This document shows, piece by piece, positions 1 through 9,240 of a stretch of DNA of 52,303 nt. The stretch covers positions 1-52,303 of the forward strand of contig CAKKSD010000001.1 of the NCBI GenBank assembly GCA_919902995.1, given 5' to 3'. Origin of the DNA: Thermodesulfovibrionia bacterium. GTDB taxonomy: Bacteria; Nitrospirota; Thermodesulfovibrionia; JACRGW01. The notes below the pieces were generated by a model. It made no database searches. It saw only the letters and a program-made list of their open reading frames with translations, and was not told the DNA's origin. The position numbers and the translations under genes are program-made. Each line of letters begins with the position of its first letter. Position 1 is the stretch's first letter.

Positions 1-54
1 TAAGTGGAGTAATCCATTCAGCTAACCAGTACTAATAGGCCGTGCGGCTTGACC
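1..54 (+). rRNA. 23S rRNA, 3' end (partial)
   Basis: The first ~54 bases match the highly conserved 3' end of bacterial 23S rRNA, including GTACTAATAGGCCGTG and the closing GGCTTGACC that pairs with the 5' end of the molecule. The gene begins outside the window. The exact 3' end (about 52-56) is estimated by analogy with E. coli. No 5S rRNA sequence follows before the terminator at 117-143. Confidence 0.93.
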
Positions 55-116
55 CCTCTTGATAAATCAGACGTTAAATCTGTTAGTTATCAGAGAGATA
101 GAAGGATAATTGGGTG

Positions 117-143
117 AATGCCCACTAAGAAGTGGGCATTTTT
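117..143 (+). terminator. Rho-independent terminator of the rRNA operon
   Basis: A perfect 10-bp stem (AATGCCCACT / AGTGGGCATT) with the tetraloop AAGA is followed by a T run (TTTTT counting the last stem bases). It lies ~65 nt after the 23S end and 45 nt before rpoD, so it most likely ends the rRNA transcript. Confidence 0.85.
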
Positions 144-187
144 GTATATTTTGTTAAGATTGATTTAATGTTAGCCGAAGGATTGAA

Positions 188-1642
188 ATGATGAAAGAAA
201 AGGATATGTTAGAAGAGCTTATTGCGATAGGGAGAAAAAGAGGAAGTCTGACTTATGATGAGATAAATGATGCCCTTCCTTCAGAGGTAGTATCACCTGA
301 TGAAATAGAAAATCTTATGGATCTTTTGAGTAATATAGGTGTGAAGGTTGTTGATTATGAGGAAAAGGCAACTAAAGAAGAAGAAACCGTTGAAGTCCCA
401 GAAGGACATGAGAGGGCTGAGGATTTGGTGAAGACCTATTTCGATTCTATGGGGAATATAACTATCCTCAAAAGAGAAGAAGAGACAGAACTTGCAAAAA
501 AACTTGAGGAAGGTAAAAGATTAATAAAAGAGGCAGTTCTTGCAACTCCGATTGCAAATAAGGAACGATTGATCTTGAAGAAAGAATTAGAAGAGACCGG
601 AGAAGAAAATGATGAAGACGAACTTGCTAAAAGGGTTGCCCGAAGGATAAAAGACTTCTTAAAGCAGATTAATGAGACCGAAAAGAAGATCGAATCCATA
701 GGCAGGAAGAAAGGATTTTCACTAAAAGATCTGAGAAGGAAAATCAGGGAGAAAAAATCAAAAAGACTTACCAAAAAAGAAGCAAGTAAGATCAATAGAC
801 TTGATATCCGATATAGAGAATCAAGACTGGAGATAAAGAGAATAGAGAAGGAATCTAGTTTAACAGAAGTAGAGCTTAAGGTAATTGGTGAAAAGATTGC
901 AGTAGCAGAAGCGATGATGAAAAAAGCAAAGAATGAGCTTATAAACAGAAATCTCAGACTTGTTGTTAACATCGCAAAGAATTATGTAGGTCGTGGTCTG
1001 AGCCTTCTTGACCTGATTCAGGAAGGTAATATTGGACTTATGAAGGCAGTGGATAAATTCAAATATGAAAAGGGATTTAAATTCAGCACCTATGCTACTT
1101 GGTGGATAAGACAGGGTATTACGAGGGCCTTAATCGACCAGACCAAAACGATAAGGGTTCCTGTCCATATGATGGAATTCTATAACAGGGTCTCAAAGGC
1201 GTCAAAGGAGCTTACCCAAAGAATTGGCAGGGAGCCTAATACTGATGAGATAGCACAGGCAATTGGTGTTAATAACAGAAAGGTGGAAGATGTTTATAGG
1301 GCTATCCAGGAGCCTATCGCACTTCAGACACCTATAGGGGATGAGGAGAGTGAGTTGGAAGACTTCATAGGGGATAAAGAGCATCCTTCCCCTTATGATG
1401 GTGCCGAGAAAAAGGAGGTTTCTGAACAGCTCTTGGGTATACTTCAGACTTTAACCCCTCGTGAGGAGAAGGTTATAAGAATGCGCTTCGGTATCGGAGT
1501 TGAAAGAGACCATACCTTAGAAGAGGTAGGTAGACACCTGTCTGTAACAAGGGAGAGGGTAAGGCAGATAGAGGCAAAGGCCCTGAGAAAACTGAAACAC
1601 CCAAGCCGTATCAGACTTCTGAAGACACTTGTAAGTACTTAA
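188..1642 (+). CDS. rpoD: RNA polymerase primary sigma factor RpoD (sigma-70)
   Basis: This is the housekeeping sigma factor that directs RNA polymerase to -35/-10 promoters. An acidic N-terminal region 1.1 (residues ~1-60) is followed by region 1.2 (~78-112), a lysine/glutamate-rich non-conserved stretch (~115-245), region 2 ([12 protein letters not shown] through [16 protein letters not shown], with the -10 melting aromatics), region 3, and region 4 with the helix-turn-helix [20 protein letters not shown]. At 484 aa it is shorter than the E. coli protein (613 aa) because the non-conserved insert is small. Two ATGs (188 and 191) follow AAGGA at 178-182; spacing favours 191 slightly. It converges on purC with only 4 bp between the stop codons. 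Confidence 0.97.
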   Translation: MMKEKDMLEELIAIGRKRGSLTYDEINDALPSEVVSPDEIENLMDLLSNIGVKVVDYEEKATKEEETVEVPEGHERAEDLVKTYFDSMGNITILKREEETELAKKLEEGKRLIKEAVLATPIANKERLILKKELEETGEENDEDELAKRVARRIKDFLKQINETEKKIESIGRKKGFSLKDLRRKIREKKSKRLTKKEASKINRLDIRYRESRLEIKRIEKESSLTEVELKVIGEKIAVAEAMMKKAKNELINRNLRLVVNIAKNYVGRGLSLLDLIQEGNIGLMKAVDKFKYEKGFKFSTYATWWIRQGITRALIDQTKTIRVPVHMMEFYNRVSKASKELTQRIGREPNTDEIAQAIGVNNRKVEDVYRAIQEPIALQTPIGDEESELEDFIGDKEHPSPYDGAEKKEVSEQLLGILQTLTPREEKVIRMRFGIGVERDHTLEEVGRHLSVTRERVRQIEAKALRKLKHPSRIRLLKTLVST

Positions 1643-1646
1643 GACC

Positions 1647-2528
1647 TTACCCCGTCAGTATCTCGAATATCTCCTGGTACCTCTTTGCTGTCTTTTCTAC
1701 TATTTCATCAGGAAGTTCTGGACTGGGAGGTCTTTTGTCCCAGTTAAGTGTGAGGAGATAATCCCTTACGATCTGTTTATCGTAACTGTCCTGACTCCTC
1801 CCTGCTTCATAGGTCTTTACTGACCAGAAGCGGGAGGAATCAGGTGTTAGAATCTCATCTATTAAAAGTAATTCATTGTTATTTAGTCCGAATTCAAATT
1901 TTGTATCAGCAATAACTATTCCTTTTTTCTCGCCTATATCCCTTGCCTTTGAATAAATTCTGAGGCTTAAAACCCTGAGTTTCACAGCAATCTCATTTCC
2001 AACAAGTCGTTTGACATCTTCATAGGATATATTTATATCATGACCGTCCTCTGCCTTTGTGCTTGGAGTAAATATAGGATATTCAAGTCTTGATGACTCA
2101 ATGAGTCCTTCTGGAAGTCTTATTTCGCAGACTGTTCCTTTTTCTCTATATTCCTTCCATCCGCTTCCTGATAGATATCCCCTAACTACACATTCAACAG
2201 GCAGAGGATTTACCTTTTTTACAAGCATACTTCTACCCTCAAGGACATCGGAATATCTATGACAGATAGAAGGGAAATCTTTAACATCGGTGCTGACGAG
2301 GTGATTCGGAATTATATCATTCATTTGTCTGAACCAGTATGCAGAAATCTGTGTCAAGATTTTCCCCTTTCCAGGGATACCATTCGGCAGGACAACATCA
2401 AAGGCAGAAATTCTATCGGTAGCTATAAGGAGGAGATAGTTTCCTAAGTCGTATATATCCCTTACCTTGCCTCTCTTCAAAAGGGTCAAGTCGGGGAATT
2501 CGGTCTTTAATATTATTTTCTCCTGCAT
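1647..2528 (-). CDS. purC: SAICAR synthetase (phosphoribosylaminoimidazole-succinocarboxamide synthase)
   Basis: PurC joins CAIR and aspartate using ATP in purine synthesis, in the cytoplasm. Signatures are [20 protein letters not shown] near the N-terminus, [34 protein letters not shown] and [12 protein letters not shown]. At 293 aa it belongs to the longer subclass rather than the ~240 aa one typical of E. coli. ATG at 2528 lies 1 nt after the purE stop (TGAcATG), so translation is probably coupled to purE, which makes the preceding carboxylated intermediate. Confidence 0.96.
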   Translation of the reverse strand: MQEKIILKTEFPDLTLLKRGKVRDIYDLGNYLLLIATDRISAFDVVLPNGIPGKGKILTQISAYWFRQMNDIIPNHLVSTDVKDFPSICHRYSDVLEGRSMLVKKVNPLPVECVVRGYLSGSGWKEYREKGTVCEIRLPEGLIESSRLEYPIFTPSTKAEDGHDINISYEDVKRLVGNEIAVKLRVLSLRIYSKARDIGEKKGIVIADTKFEFGLNNNELLLIDEILTPDSSRFWSVKTYEAGRSQDSYDKQIVRDYLLTLNWDKRPPSPELPDEIVEKTAKRYQEIFEILTG

Positions 2529-2529
2529 G

Positions 2530-3024
2530 TCATCTCTTCTTGATGCTTCTTGACATTTCTTCCAATGACTTTTTCATCTTATTTCTTACCGATTCAAGCC
2601 TCTTAGCAATATCTGGATATTTTATTGACAGTATCTCACAGGCAAGGTATGCTGAATTTTTTGCTCCGTCTATACCTACTGTGGCAACAGGAATACCAGC
2701 TGGCATCTGGACTGTTGAATAAAGGGCATCGATACCGCTCAATGCCCCTGATTTGAGAGGGACTCCGATTACAGGTAATGTTGTATGAGCTGCAACAGCA
2801 CCTGCAAGATGTGCAGCCATACCAGCACCGGCAATAATCACCTCAATCCCCCGCTTCCTTGCACTCTTTGCATACTCTGCAGTCTTCTCCGGTAATCTGT
2901 GTGCAGAGCTTATATCCATCACATAAGGTATTCCCATCTCTTTGAGTACCTTTACCGCTTCCTCCATTACAGGAAGATCACTCTCACTTCCCATCAGGAT
3001 TCCGACTAAAGGGTTCTTCTTCAT
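2530..3024 (-). CDS. purE: N5-carboxyaminoimidazole ribonucleotide mutase (PurE)
   Basis: PurE rearranges N5-CAIR to CAIR, the substrate step before PurC. The Rossmann-like fold shows GSESDLPVM (phosphate loop), SSAHRLPE (class motif with the catalytic His), [15 protein letters not shown] and [14 protein letters not shown]. An in-frame TTG exists at 3036, but GGAGG at 3031-3035 lies just upstream of ATG 3022-3024, so the ATG is the likely start, giving 164 aa. A promoter (3061-3089) precedes it. It is distantly related to LarB encoded at 21294-22043. Confidence 0.95.
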   Translation of the reverse strand: MKKNPLVGILMGSESDLPVMEEAVKVLKEMGIPYVMDISSAHRLPEKTAEYAKSARKRGIEVIIAGAGMAAHLAGAVAAHTTLPVIGVPLKSGALSGIDALYSTVQMPAGIPVATVGIDGAKNSAYLACEILSIKYPDIAKRLESVRNKMKKSLEEMSRSIKKR

Positions 3025-3060
3025 TGTTGCCTCCAAGGGTTTTTATTCAGGGATGAGGGG

Positions 3061-3089
3061 ATTTTACAGAATTAATTCTCTTATATCAA
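3061..3089 (-). promoter_or_regulatory. sigma-70 type promoter for purEC
   Basis: On the minus strand TTGATA (3084-3089) and TAAAAT (3061-3066) are separated by 17 bp. The predicted start near 3054 gives a leader of about 30 nt that contains the purE Shine-Dalgarno. Hexamer matches are 5/6 and 5/6; no experimental support. Confidence 0.55.
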
Positions 3090-3137
3090 GAAAATTTAGG
3101 ATGTGGTTATAGTAAAGAATAGGGCTACTTTCAGAAA

Positions 3138-4304
3138 TTAATCCTTTCCTGCCAAGGCAGGTTCTGGCTCTGCAATTTCTATCTTTTTCTCTATTTCACC
3201 GGCATTGAATGTACCGATAATCACTTTCTTTGGACATCTCGGCGCGCAGATTCCACAGCCTATGCACTTGGCAGGGTCGACTACATGAGGTTGTTTGAGG
3301 ATACCTGAAATTGCACTTACAGGGCATACCTTTGCACAGATTGTGCAGCCATTACAGCCTTCTGTGATAAATGCCTTCCCTCTCTCAGGCATATAGTCCA
3401 TAATAGTCTTTGTAGGACATTTAGGTACACAGAGGCCGCAGACCCTGCATTTATCGAGGTTTATTCTGGCAAGATTATTCTCCATGGTTATTGCCTCGAA
3501 GGGGCAGGTCTTGACGCAGATACCACAGGCAATACATCCGACAGAACAGTTTTTCTTAGTAACAGAACCTTTATCTTTTGAACTGCATCTTATAAGAACT
3601 TCCTTATCGATGGAAAGGATCTCGATTACCTTTTTCGGACAGACCTGTGCACATATACCGCAGGCAGTACACTTCCCAGTGTCTATGAGAGGGATATTAT
3701 CCTCACTCATCTCCATAGCTTCGAAGGGGCATGCCCTCACACAGGTACCGTATCCGAGGCATGCATATGAGCAACCCTTATCCCCTCCGCTTGCAAGGAA
3801 GGCAGCGGTACAATCTTTAATACCCTGATAAATAACCTTCCTTGATGCACAATGATCGCCACCCTGACATAAGACCCTTGCTATCTTGGGCTCAAGCCTT
3901 TCAGCCTTCTTTCCGGTAATCTCCGCAATTGCCTCTGCTACTGTCTCCTTGCCTGGTGTACAGAGGTTAGGTTTAATTTCCGGGTTTGTTACTACAGCCT
4001 CTGCATAACCCTGACAGCCTGCAAAGCCACAGGCACCACAGTTCGCACCTGGGAGAACATCCCTTATTTTTTCTATGCGCGGGTCAATCTTTACAGCGAA
4101 TTTCGCAGCTGTAATTGCAAGGCCTACTCCAAAGATTATGGCAAGAACTGCAAGGAATATAACTGTATAGGTTATTACCTGCTCTGCATTTATATCAGGA
4201 AAAACCTCTATCGCACCTCCGAACCCGATTTTAGGGGTAAGGAGGTGAGTGAGGTCTATAAATTGATGGAGGTCTGTTATTATTTTCAGTAAAGTTTCAA
4301 ACAC
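3138..4304 (-). CDS. rnfB: Rnf electron transport complex subunit B, polyferredoxin form
   Basis: RnfB passes electrons between the soluble ferredoxin pool and the membrane Rnf complex. One transmembrane helix (~residues 45-68) precedes the Fes-type cluster motif GANCGACGFAGC with a fourth Cys downstream. Six CxxC-type ferredoxin cluster motifs follow (each ending in CP, for example CTACGICAQVCP and CIGCGICAPRCP). The count resembles the extended RnfB of acetogens rather than the short proteobacterial one. The start is GTG at 4304 with AAAAAGG upstream; ~45 residues before the membrane helix are longer than usual, so the start is less certain than the gene. It is the last gene of rnfCDGEAB. 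Confidence 0.93.
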   Translation of the reverse strand: MFETLLKIITDLHQFIDLTHLLTPKIGFGGAIEVFPDINAEQVITYTVIFLAVLAIIFGVGLAITAAKFAVKIDPRIEKIRDVLPGANCGACGFAGCQGYAEAVVTNPEIKPNLCTPGKETVAEAIAEITGKKAERLEPKIARVLCQGGDHCASRKVIYQGIKDCTAAFLASGGDKGCSYACLGYGTCVRACPFEAMEMSEDNIPLIDTGKCTACGICAQVCPKKVIEILSIDKEVLIRCSSKDKGSVTKKNCSVGCIACGICVKTCPFEAITMENNLARINLDKCRVCGLCVPKCPTKTIMDYMPERGKAFITEGCNGCTICAKVCPVSAISGILKQPHVVDPAKCIGCGICAPRCPKKVIIGTFNAGEIEKKIEIAEPEPALAGKD

Positions 4305-4356
4305 CTTTATACCTTTTTAATATTTTATCACTATCAAAACAACAAAAACAAGTCTG

Positions 4357-4941
4357 TTAAAGAGGTATCATACCTGAGAATCCCAAGAAGGCGAGTGCTA
4401 TGAGTCCTGTTAAAACAAAGGATATAGGTAGTCCTTCGAAGGACTTTGGAACATCCGCAAGTTCAAGTCTCTCCCTAATTGATGCCATTATTACAAGGGC
4501 AAGGCTGAATCCTGCACCTGCGCCAAGTCCGAAGGTAAGGCTCTGCAGGAGATTATATTTTTCCGAGGCATTAATAAGGGGTACAGCAAGGATGATACAG
4601 TTAGTGACTATAAGGGCGAGGTAGATACCAAGTTTGTAGTAAAGACCGGGTGTAACCTTTTTCATAATTGTATCGGCTGCCTGGACAAAGCCTGACACTA
4701 TACCTATGAAAATCACTATTTTTAGAAAACCGAGATTAAGAGGGATCATTATAATATAATAGACAAGCCAACTAAGTGCAGCACTTATAACCATCACAGA
4801 TGTAAAGGTAATACTCATCCCTATGGCTGTCTCCATCCTTTTGGTAACACCGAAAAATATACATAGACCGAGATATCTTGAAAAGACAAAATTATTTATC
4901 AAAGCCGAGGCAATAAATATTATTCCGATATCTTCTAACAT
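4357..4941 (-). CDS. rnfA: Rnf complex membrane subunit A
   Basis: This is an integral membrane subunit with about six helices, paired with the homologous RnfE to hold a membrane iron-sulfur centre. Family features are INNFVFSRYLGLCIFFG near the N-terminus and ALIVTNCIILAVPLI in the middle, both with the conserved cysteine. A TTG at 4959 is in frame, but GGAGGAAAGC directly precedes ATG 4939-4941, giving 194 aa, the usual RnfA length. It begins 14 nt after the rnfE stop. Confidence 0.95.
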   Translation of the reverse strand: MLEDIGIIFIASALINNFVFSRYLGLCIFFGVTKRMETAIGMSITFTSVMVISAALSWLVYYIIMIPLNLGFLKIVIFIGIVSGFVQAADTIMKKVTPGLYYKLGIYLALIVTNCIILAVPLINASEKYNLLQSLTFGLGAGAGFSLALVIMASIRERLELADVPKSFEGLPISFVLTGLIALAFLGFSGMIPL

Positions 4942-4955
4942 GCTTTCCTCCAGAA

Positions 4956-5609
4956 TCAATGAGATCCGTGTCTGTGGGCCTCCATATGTACATCAGCGGA
5001 AGCTTTTCCGCCGAAGAACCGCCTATTAATCCAGTTAAAAAATCCCATCAGTAAACCCATAACAAAGAATCCCCCTGTAGGTAGTATCATTATGAGAAGG
5101 GGTTTTGTAGGTGTAAACTGATAACCCCAGAGTGCACCTTTACCGAGGAGTTCCCTTACAAAACCTATAAGGACAAGGGCGATAAGAAAACCGAATCCCA
5201 TTCCAAGTCCGTCCACCCCTGACGGCAGGACATTTTTCTTACTTGCAAAAGATTCCAGCCTTGAGAGTATTATTGCAAAGGCAACAATAAGCTGGATATA
5301 AAGACCCATCTCTTTATAGACATCCCTTGCATAGGCAGCCATCATGAGGTCTGTCACTGTAACCCAAGCGGCGATAATAAATATATAAGATGGTATACGA
5401 ACCTTCGGGTGTATAAAATTACGTATAATGGATACAGTAATATTGGACATTGTCTGGACAAAAAGGACAGCCACACCCATAAGGAAACCATTCTTCACAC
5501 CGCTCGTTACAGCTACTGCAGGACAGAGACTGAGGGCAAGCCTGAATACAGGATTTTCACTGAAGATCCCGTTCTTAAAAATCTTCCAGTAGTTTATTTT
5601 TTCGTTCAT
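4956..5609 (-). CDS. rnfE: Rnf complex membrane subunit E
   Basis: RnfE is the paralogue and partner of RnfA in the membrane core. The N-terminus (WKIFKNGIFSENPVFRLALS followed by LCPAVAVTSG) and several hydrophobic helices are typical, and at 217 aa it has the family length. The C-terminal tail is rich in His (VHMEAHRHGSH). Its ATG overlaps the rnfG stop by 4 nt (ATGA), indicating translational coupling. Confidence 0.95.
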   Translation of the reverse strand: MNEKINYWKIFKNGIFSENPVFRLALSLCPAVAVTSGVKNGFLMGVAVLFVQTMSNITVSIIRNFIHPKVRIPSYIFIIAAWVTVTDLMMAAYARDVYKEMGLYIQLIVAFAIILSRLESFASKKNVLPSGVDGLGMGFGFLIALVLIGFVRELLGKGALWGYQFTPTKPLLIMILPTGGFFVMGLLMGFFNWINRRFFGGKASADVHMEAHRHGSH

Positions 5610-6172
5610 TCCTTCGATAACCCCTTTCCATACTTTTCATTCAGCAGCTTGACAGCCTCCTTCACCCCCTTTGTTACTGCCCGGCTTGATATCGTTGCAC
5701 CTGAGATAGCCTGGATCTTATCCTTTGTCTCTACCTTTAAGAGTTCAATATTCTCGAGTACCTTTCCTTCAAACTGTTTTTTGAAATCTTTTTTCTCTAT
5801 CTCGTCACCAAGTCCGGGGGTTTCACTATGGCTCAGGATATCAATAGCCTTTATTTTCAGATCAGGGTCAGTTGAAACAAGGATCTTTATATAACTTGAA
5901 TAACCCTTTCCGGTGGTAGAGGCTATATAACTGATTACCTTATTTCCCTTCTTTGCCTCATAATATTCATTTGGCTTTTCGTAGAGCAACCATTTACCTG
6001 CCACATTTATCTTTTCTGCCTCTGGGGACATTTTCTTGAGTGCCGCTTCTTTCTCCCGTACCTGTGCATTGTATATCACAGTTGAGGTCTTGGCGTAGAC
6101 ATAGGATAAAATAAGACCTGCTCCAACGAATATTGCGAAGAGACTTATTACTATCTTAAGCATCTCCCTCAT
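5606..6172 (-). CDS. rnfG: Rnf complex flavoprotein subunit G
   Basis: RnfG is a periplasm-facing FMN-carrying subunit. One N-terminal membrane anchor (~residues 5-27) is followed by an FMN-binding domain. The motif SGATISS near residue 160 matches the flavinylation signature, in which a Thr takes FMN covalently; HSETPGLGDEIEK is also a family hallmark. The gene overlaps both neighbours (TAATG with rnfD, ATGA with rnfE). A separate ApbE flavin transferase would be needed and is not in this window. Confidence 0.94.
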   Translation of the reverse strand: MREMLKIVISLFAIFVGAGLILSYVYAKTSTVIYNAQVREKEAALKKMSPEAEKINVAGKWLLYEKPNEYYEAKKGNKVISYIASTTGKGYSSYIKILVSTDPDLKIKAIDILSHSETPGLGDEIEKKDFKKQFEGKVLENIELLKVETKDKIQAISGATISSRAVTKGVKEAVKLLNEKYGKGLSKE

Positions 6173-7182
6173 TATTTCCTCTTTATTGTACCAAAAGGAA
6201 TGGCCTTAAATGCCCTGTCGAGCAAAGGAGAGAAACAGTTCATAAGTAATATACCAAACATTACCCCTTCCGGGTACCCACCTTTTAACCTTATCAAAAC
6301 AGTAAGCGCACCGACTCCTATGCCAAATACTATCTGTGCCTTCCTGATCGCAGGTGCTGTGACGTAATCTGTTGCCATAAAGAATGCACCGAGGATAAGC
6401 CCTCCGCTTAGTAGATGAAGAATGGGATCACCGGCAAAGAGTCCACCTTTTCCACCGAAAATCCAAGTGAGAGCCATCACAGTTCCGACAAAGGAAAAGG
6501 GAATATGCCAGGTTATATAACCCCTGTAGAAAAGGAAGGCAGCACCTATCAGGAGGACTATAACAGATGTTTCACCGAGGGAGCCGGCCCTGTTACCAAG
6601 AAAAAGATTAATATAAAGGTTCATCTTATCCCCGAATGTCTCTATGAGTTTTCCGATTCCGTCTTCCTTCAGAATACCGAGCGGTGTAGCAGTTGTTATT
6701 GCATCCATTGTGGTAATACCAGCCACAGGCTTATACCAGGTAGTCATGGGTCTAGGCCATGTTATAAGCATAAAGGTTCTTCCAATGAGTGCAGGATTAA
6801 ATATGTTATAACCGAGGCCACCGAAGAGGTGTTTCGTGATCACAATCCCTACAAGAGAGCCAATTACAGGCTGATAAAGCGGAATAGAAGAAGGAAGGTT
6901 AAGCCCGAGGAGGAGCCCTGTTAAAAAGGCGCTTCCGTCACTTATAGTAACCTTCTTCTTAAGCATCTTTTGTGTAATGGTTTCGAAGATTACACAGGAA
7001 AGAACTGATACACCCACAACAGCGATTGCTCTAAGACCAAAGTAATATACAGATATAATAAAGGCAGGAAGGAGCGAGATACTTACCGCCCACATTATCC
7101 TCGGTATCGATTCCTCGCTTCCAATATGTGGGCCGATAGAAACTAAAAGTTGCTTTTCTCTTTTTTCTGCCTTAGTCTCCAT
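6172..7182 (-). CDS. rnfD: Rnf complex membrane subunit D
   Basis: RnfD is a NqrB-like multi-helix membrane subunit thought to form part of the ion path. It contains GLLLGLNLPSSIPLYQPVIG, FGGLGYNIFNPALIGRTFML and a TTATPLG segment resembling the Thr flavinylation site of this family. The C-terminal half has further helices (SGGLILGAFFMATDYVTAP). At 336 aa it has the family length. It follows rnfC by 2 nt and shares TAATG with rnfG. Confidence 0.94.
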   Translation of the reverse strand: METKAEKREKQLLVSIGPHIGSEESIPRIMWAVSISLLPAFIISVYYFGLRAIAVVGVSVLSCVIFETITQKMLKKKVTISDGSAFLTGLLLGLNLPSSIPLYQPVIGSLVGIVITKHLFGGLGYNIFNPALIGRTFMLITWPRPMTTWYKPVAGITTMDAITTATPLGILKEDGIGKLIETFGDKMNLYINLFLGNRAGSLGETSVIVLLIGAAFLFYRGYITWHIPFSFVGTVMALTWIFGGKGGLFAGDPILHLLSGGLILGAFFMATDYVTAPAIRKAQIVFGIGVGALTVLIRLKGGYPEGVMFGILLMNCFSPLLDRAFKAIPFGTIKRK

Positions 7183-7184
7183 TA

Positions 7185-8495
7185 TTAACCTTTTTTAGGT
7201 GATAAAAATAATTTTCCCAATTTCATGAACTGAACCATTGGCCTCTTCGCAGGACAGACATAGGCACAGGAGCCACATTCGAAACAGTCAAAAAGATTAT
7301 TTTCTTTGGCCTCTTGGTATCTGCCCCTCTCTATCAGGATACTTAGAATCGATGGTTGTAATCCCATAGGACATGCATCTATACACCTGCCACATCTGAA
7401 GCACGGACAGTATTCAACCTGTTCTGTCTCTTTTCGTGTAAGGACAACTATCCCTGATGTTCCCTTAATTACAGGTATTTCGGTTGTAGTCTGGGCGATC
7501 CCCATCATTGGTCCTCCTGCTATGACCTTACCAGGATCATTCCTAAATCCGCCGCATTCTGCAAGGAGGTCAGAGAATGGAGTTCCTATCCTCACCCTCA
7601 GATTCTTTGGCTCATTAACTCCCCTTCCTGTTACTGTGATAATCCTTTCTATGAGAGGTTTTCCATAACGACAGGCATCATATACAGCGACTGCCGTTCC
7701 TACATTCTGTACTACAACACCAACATCCATTGGTAGTCCACCTGAAGGGACTTCCCCATCGAGGATCGCCTTTATAAGCTGTTTCTCAGCACCCTGGGGA
7801 TATTTTACTTTGAGTGCCACGACTTCTATACCGGGTTCTGATGAAGCAATCTCTTTCATGGTTTCTATCGCATCAGGTTTGTTATCCTCAATCCCTATAT
7901 AACCTTTGGTGACGTCGAGGATCTTCATTATTATCTTAAGTCCTTCAAATACATCATTGGGTCTCTCGACCATTATCCTGTGGTCAGATGTAAGATAGGG
8001 TTCACATTCAGCTCCATTAAGGATAACGGTTTCAATTTTTTTCTCTTTGGGAGGGGAGAGTTTTATGTGTGTAGGAAAGGCTGCACCACCGAGACCGACT
8101 ATCCCTGCTTCCATAACTATCTTTCTAAGTTCATCATTACCGAGAGAAAGATAATCGGGTCTCTCTTTAATTCCTTCGGACCATTCATCCCTGTCGTCTC
8201 CCTCAATGACTACAGAAGGAGAATCTTTACCTGAAGGATGAGGGAAATTACCTATAGATATTACCTTACCTGATATGGAAGAATGTACTGGGGAAGAGAC
8301 ATATCCATTCGGTTCGCCTATTCTCTGTCCCTTCTTTACATCCTGACCAATTGTGACGATTGCCTTACAGGGCGTACCTGTATGCTGGCTAAGCGGTATG
8401 ACAACCTTCTTAGGTAACTTAGCATCGACAATTGGTTTCTCTTCTGTAAACCATTTATTTTCTGGAGGGTGGATTCCTCCCCTGAAGTTCAACAT
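7185..8495 (-). CDS. rnfC: Rnf complex NADH-oxidoreductase subunit C
   Basis: RnfC is the peripheral subunit that binds NADH/FMN and exchanges electrons with NAD. Domains in order are an RnfC N-terminal barrel-sandwich (residues ~1-100), a Complex I 51-kDa-like NAD/FMN domain (VGLGGAAFPTHIKLS, NGAECEPYLTSDHRIM; ~120-285), an SLBB-like segment, and two [4Fe-4S] motifs (CPCFRCGRCIDACP and CFECGSCAYVCP, ~365-420). It is the first gene of the operon, with ATG at 8495 and a candidate promoter at 8539-8566. Whether this Rnf pumps Na+ or H+ cannot be told by eye. Confidence 0.95.
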   Translation of the reverse strand: MLNFRGGIHPPENKWFTEEKPIVDAKLPKKVVIPLSQHTGTPCKAIVTIGQDVKKGQRIGEPNGYVSSPVHSSISGKVISIGNFPHPSGKDSPSVVIEGDDRDEWSEGIKERPDYLSLGNDELRKIVMEAGIVGLGGAAFPTHIKLSPPKEKKIETVILNGAECEPYLTSDHRIMVERPNDVFEGLKIIMKILDVTKGYIGIEDNKPDAIETMKEIASSEPGIEVVALKVKYPQGAEKQLIKAILDGEVPSGGLPMDVGVVVQNVGTAVAVYDACRYGKPLIERIITVTGRGVNEPKNLRVRIGTPFSDLLAECGGFRNDPGKVIAGGPMMGIAQTTTEIPVIKGTSGIVVLTRKETEQVEYCPCFRCGRCIDACPMGLQPSILSILIERGRYQEAKENNLFDCFECGSCAYVCPAKRPMVQFMKLGKLFLSPKKG

Positions 8496-8538
8496 AATTA
8501 TTATTAATTAAGATATTGATTGAATAAAACAAATGATT

Positions 8539-8566
8539 CGTATCATAAATATTGAGATTATGTCAA
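8539..8566 (-). promoter_or_regulatory. Candidate rnf promoter with overlapping dyad
   Basis: On the minus strand TTGACA (8561-8566) is followed after 16 bp by GATACG (8539-8544). The -10 match is weak (3/6), but the -35 is perfect. An inverted repeat ATGAT-tcgt-ATCAT (8533-8546 on the plus strand) overlaps the -10 box, a position suited to a repressor. The predicted start is ~40 nt before rnfC. Confidence 0.4.
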
Positions 8567-8598
8567 ATAAATTACCCTAATCGTTCTATAAGGATGCT

Positions 8599-9075
8599 CT
8601 ATGATCTCTTGTTCTTTATCCTTTTTTCATCAAGAATATCTTTAAGCTCTTTCATGAATTCATTTATATCCTTGAATTGTCTGTATACTGAAGCGAATCT
8701 CACATAGGCCACATCATCCAGATTCTGAAGTCTTCTCATTACTTCCTCTCCAATCGAAGAGCTTGGGATCTCTTTTTCAGAAGATTCCTGAATCTTCCTT
8801 TCTATATCATCTACTATTCCCTCCAAGATATCTGTGCTTATAGGTCTTTTCTCGCAGGCCTTATTAAGACCTTGAAGGATCTTCTGTCTGTTAAAGGGTT
8901 GTCTTCCTCCATCCTTCTTTATGACGACTGGCATGACATCCTCTATTGCCTCATAAGTTGTGAACCTCCTCTTACAGCCGAGGCATTCCCTTCTCCGCCT
9001 GATTGCGTTTCCTTCCTTGCTCAAACGGGAGTCTATTACCTTATCTTCTAAATGACCACAGAAAGGGCATTTCAC
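8599..9075 (-). CDS. nrdR: Transcriptional repressor NrdR
   Basis: NrdR senses nucleotides and represses ribonucleotide reductase genes. It has an N-terminal zinc ribbon (KCPFCGH and [12 protein letters not shown] supplying four Cys) and an ATP-cone domain ([20 protein letters not shown] through [19 protein letters not shown]). The frame stays open upstream to 9234, but the family starts at the zinc ribbon. GTG at 9073-9075 with AAGGA 10 nt upstream gives 158 aa, close to the usual ~150. It is last in the rpiB-glyA-comEB-nrdR run, next to another nucleotide gene (comEB). Confidence 0.93.
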   Translation of the reverse strand: MKCPFCGHLEDKVIDSRLSKEGNAIRRRRECLGCKRRFTTYEAIEDVMPVVIKKDGGRQPFNRQKILQGLNKACEKRPISTDILEGIVDDIERKIQESSEKEIPSSSIGEEVMRRLQNLDDVAYVRFASVYRQFKDINEFMKELKDILDEKRIKNKRS

Positions 9076-9091
9076 TTGAAAATATCCTTTC

Positions 9092-9112
9092 TGACAGGCG
9101 AGATACCTGTCA
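9092..9112 (-). promoter_or_regulatory. Perfect hairpin just upstream of nrdR
   Basis: TGACAGG and CCTGTCA form a perfect 7-bp inverted repeat with a 7-nt loop, ending 17 nt before the nrdR GTG and almost touching its Shine-Dalgarno. It lies in a 165-bp gap (9076-9240) between comEB and nrdR that holds no gene and has other short dyads (for example CCCCA/TGGGG). It could be an operator or a translation-control stem. It is not the NrdR-box consensus. Confidence 0.35.
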
Positions 9113-9240
9113 TACCAATATTGAGTCCTGTCAATACTGGGACTGTCAACACTACAGTCGTAGAAAAACCGTCTCGGCTGTTCTTTCCCCATCGTTTCTC
9201 TGCCAAAGAGTTTGCTGGGGTAAGAAGTGGGCACGATACC

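Noticed and set aside
436-972. Long minus-strand open frame (178 codons) inside rpoD
   Set aside because: It is a shadow of the lysine/glutamate-rich sigma factor region; it is Ser/Phe/Leu-rich with no ribosome site.
3138-4304. RnfB polyferredoxin as a novel fusion
   Set aside because: Six extra ferredoxin motifs are known in RnfB of acetogens and other anaerobes, so it is notable but not new.
8599-9234. NrdR extended upstream to 9234
   Set aside because: The extra 53 residues do not resemble NrdR; GTG 9075 with AAGGA gives the normal zinc-ribbon start.
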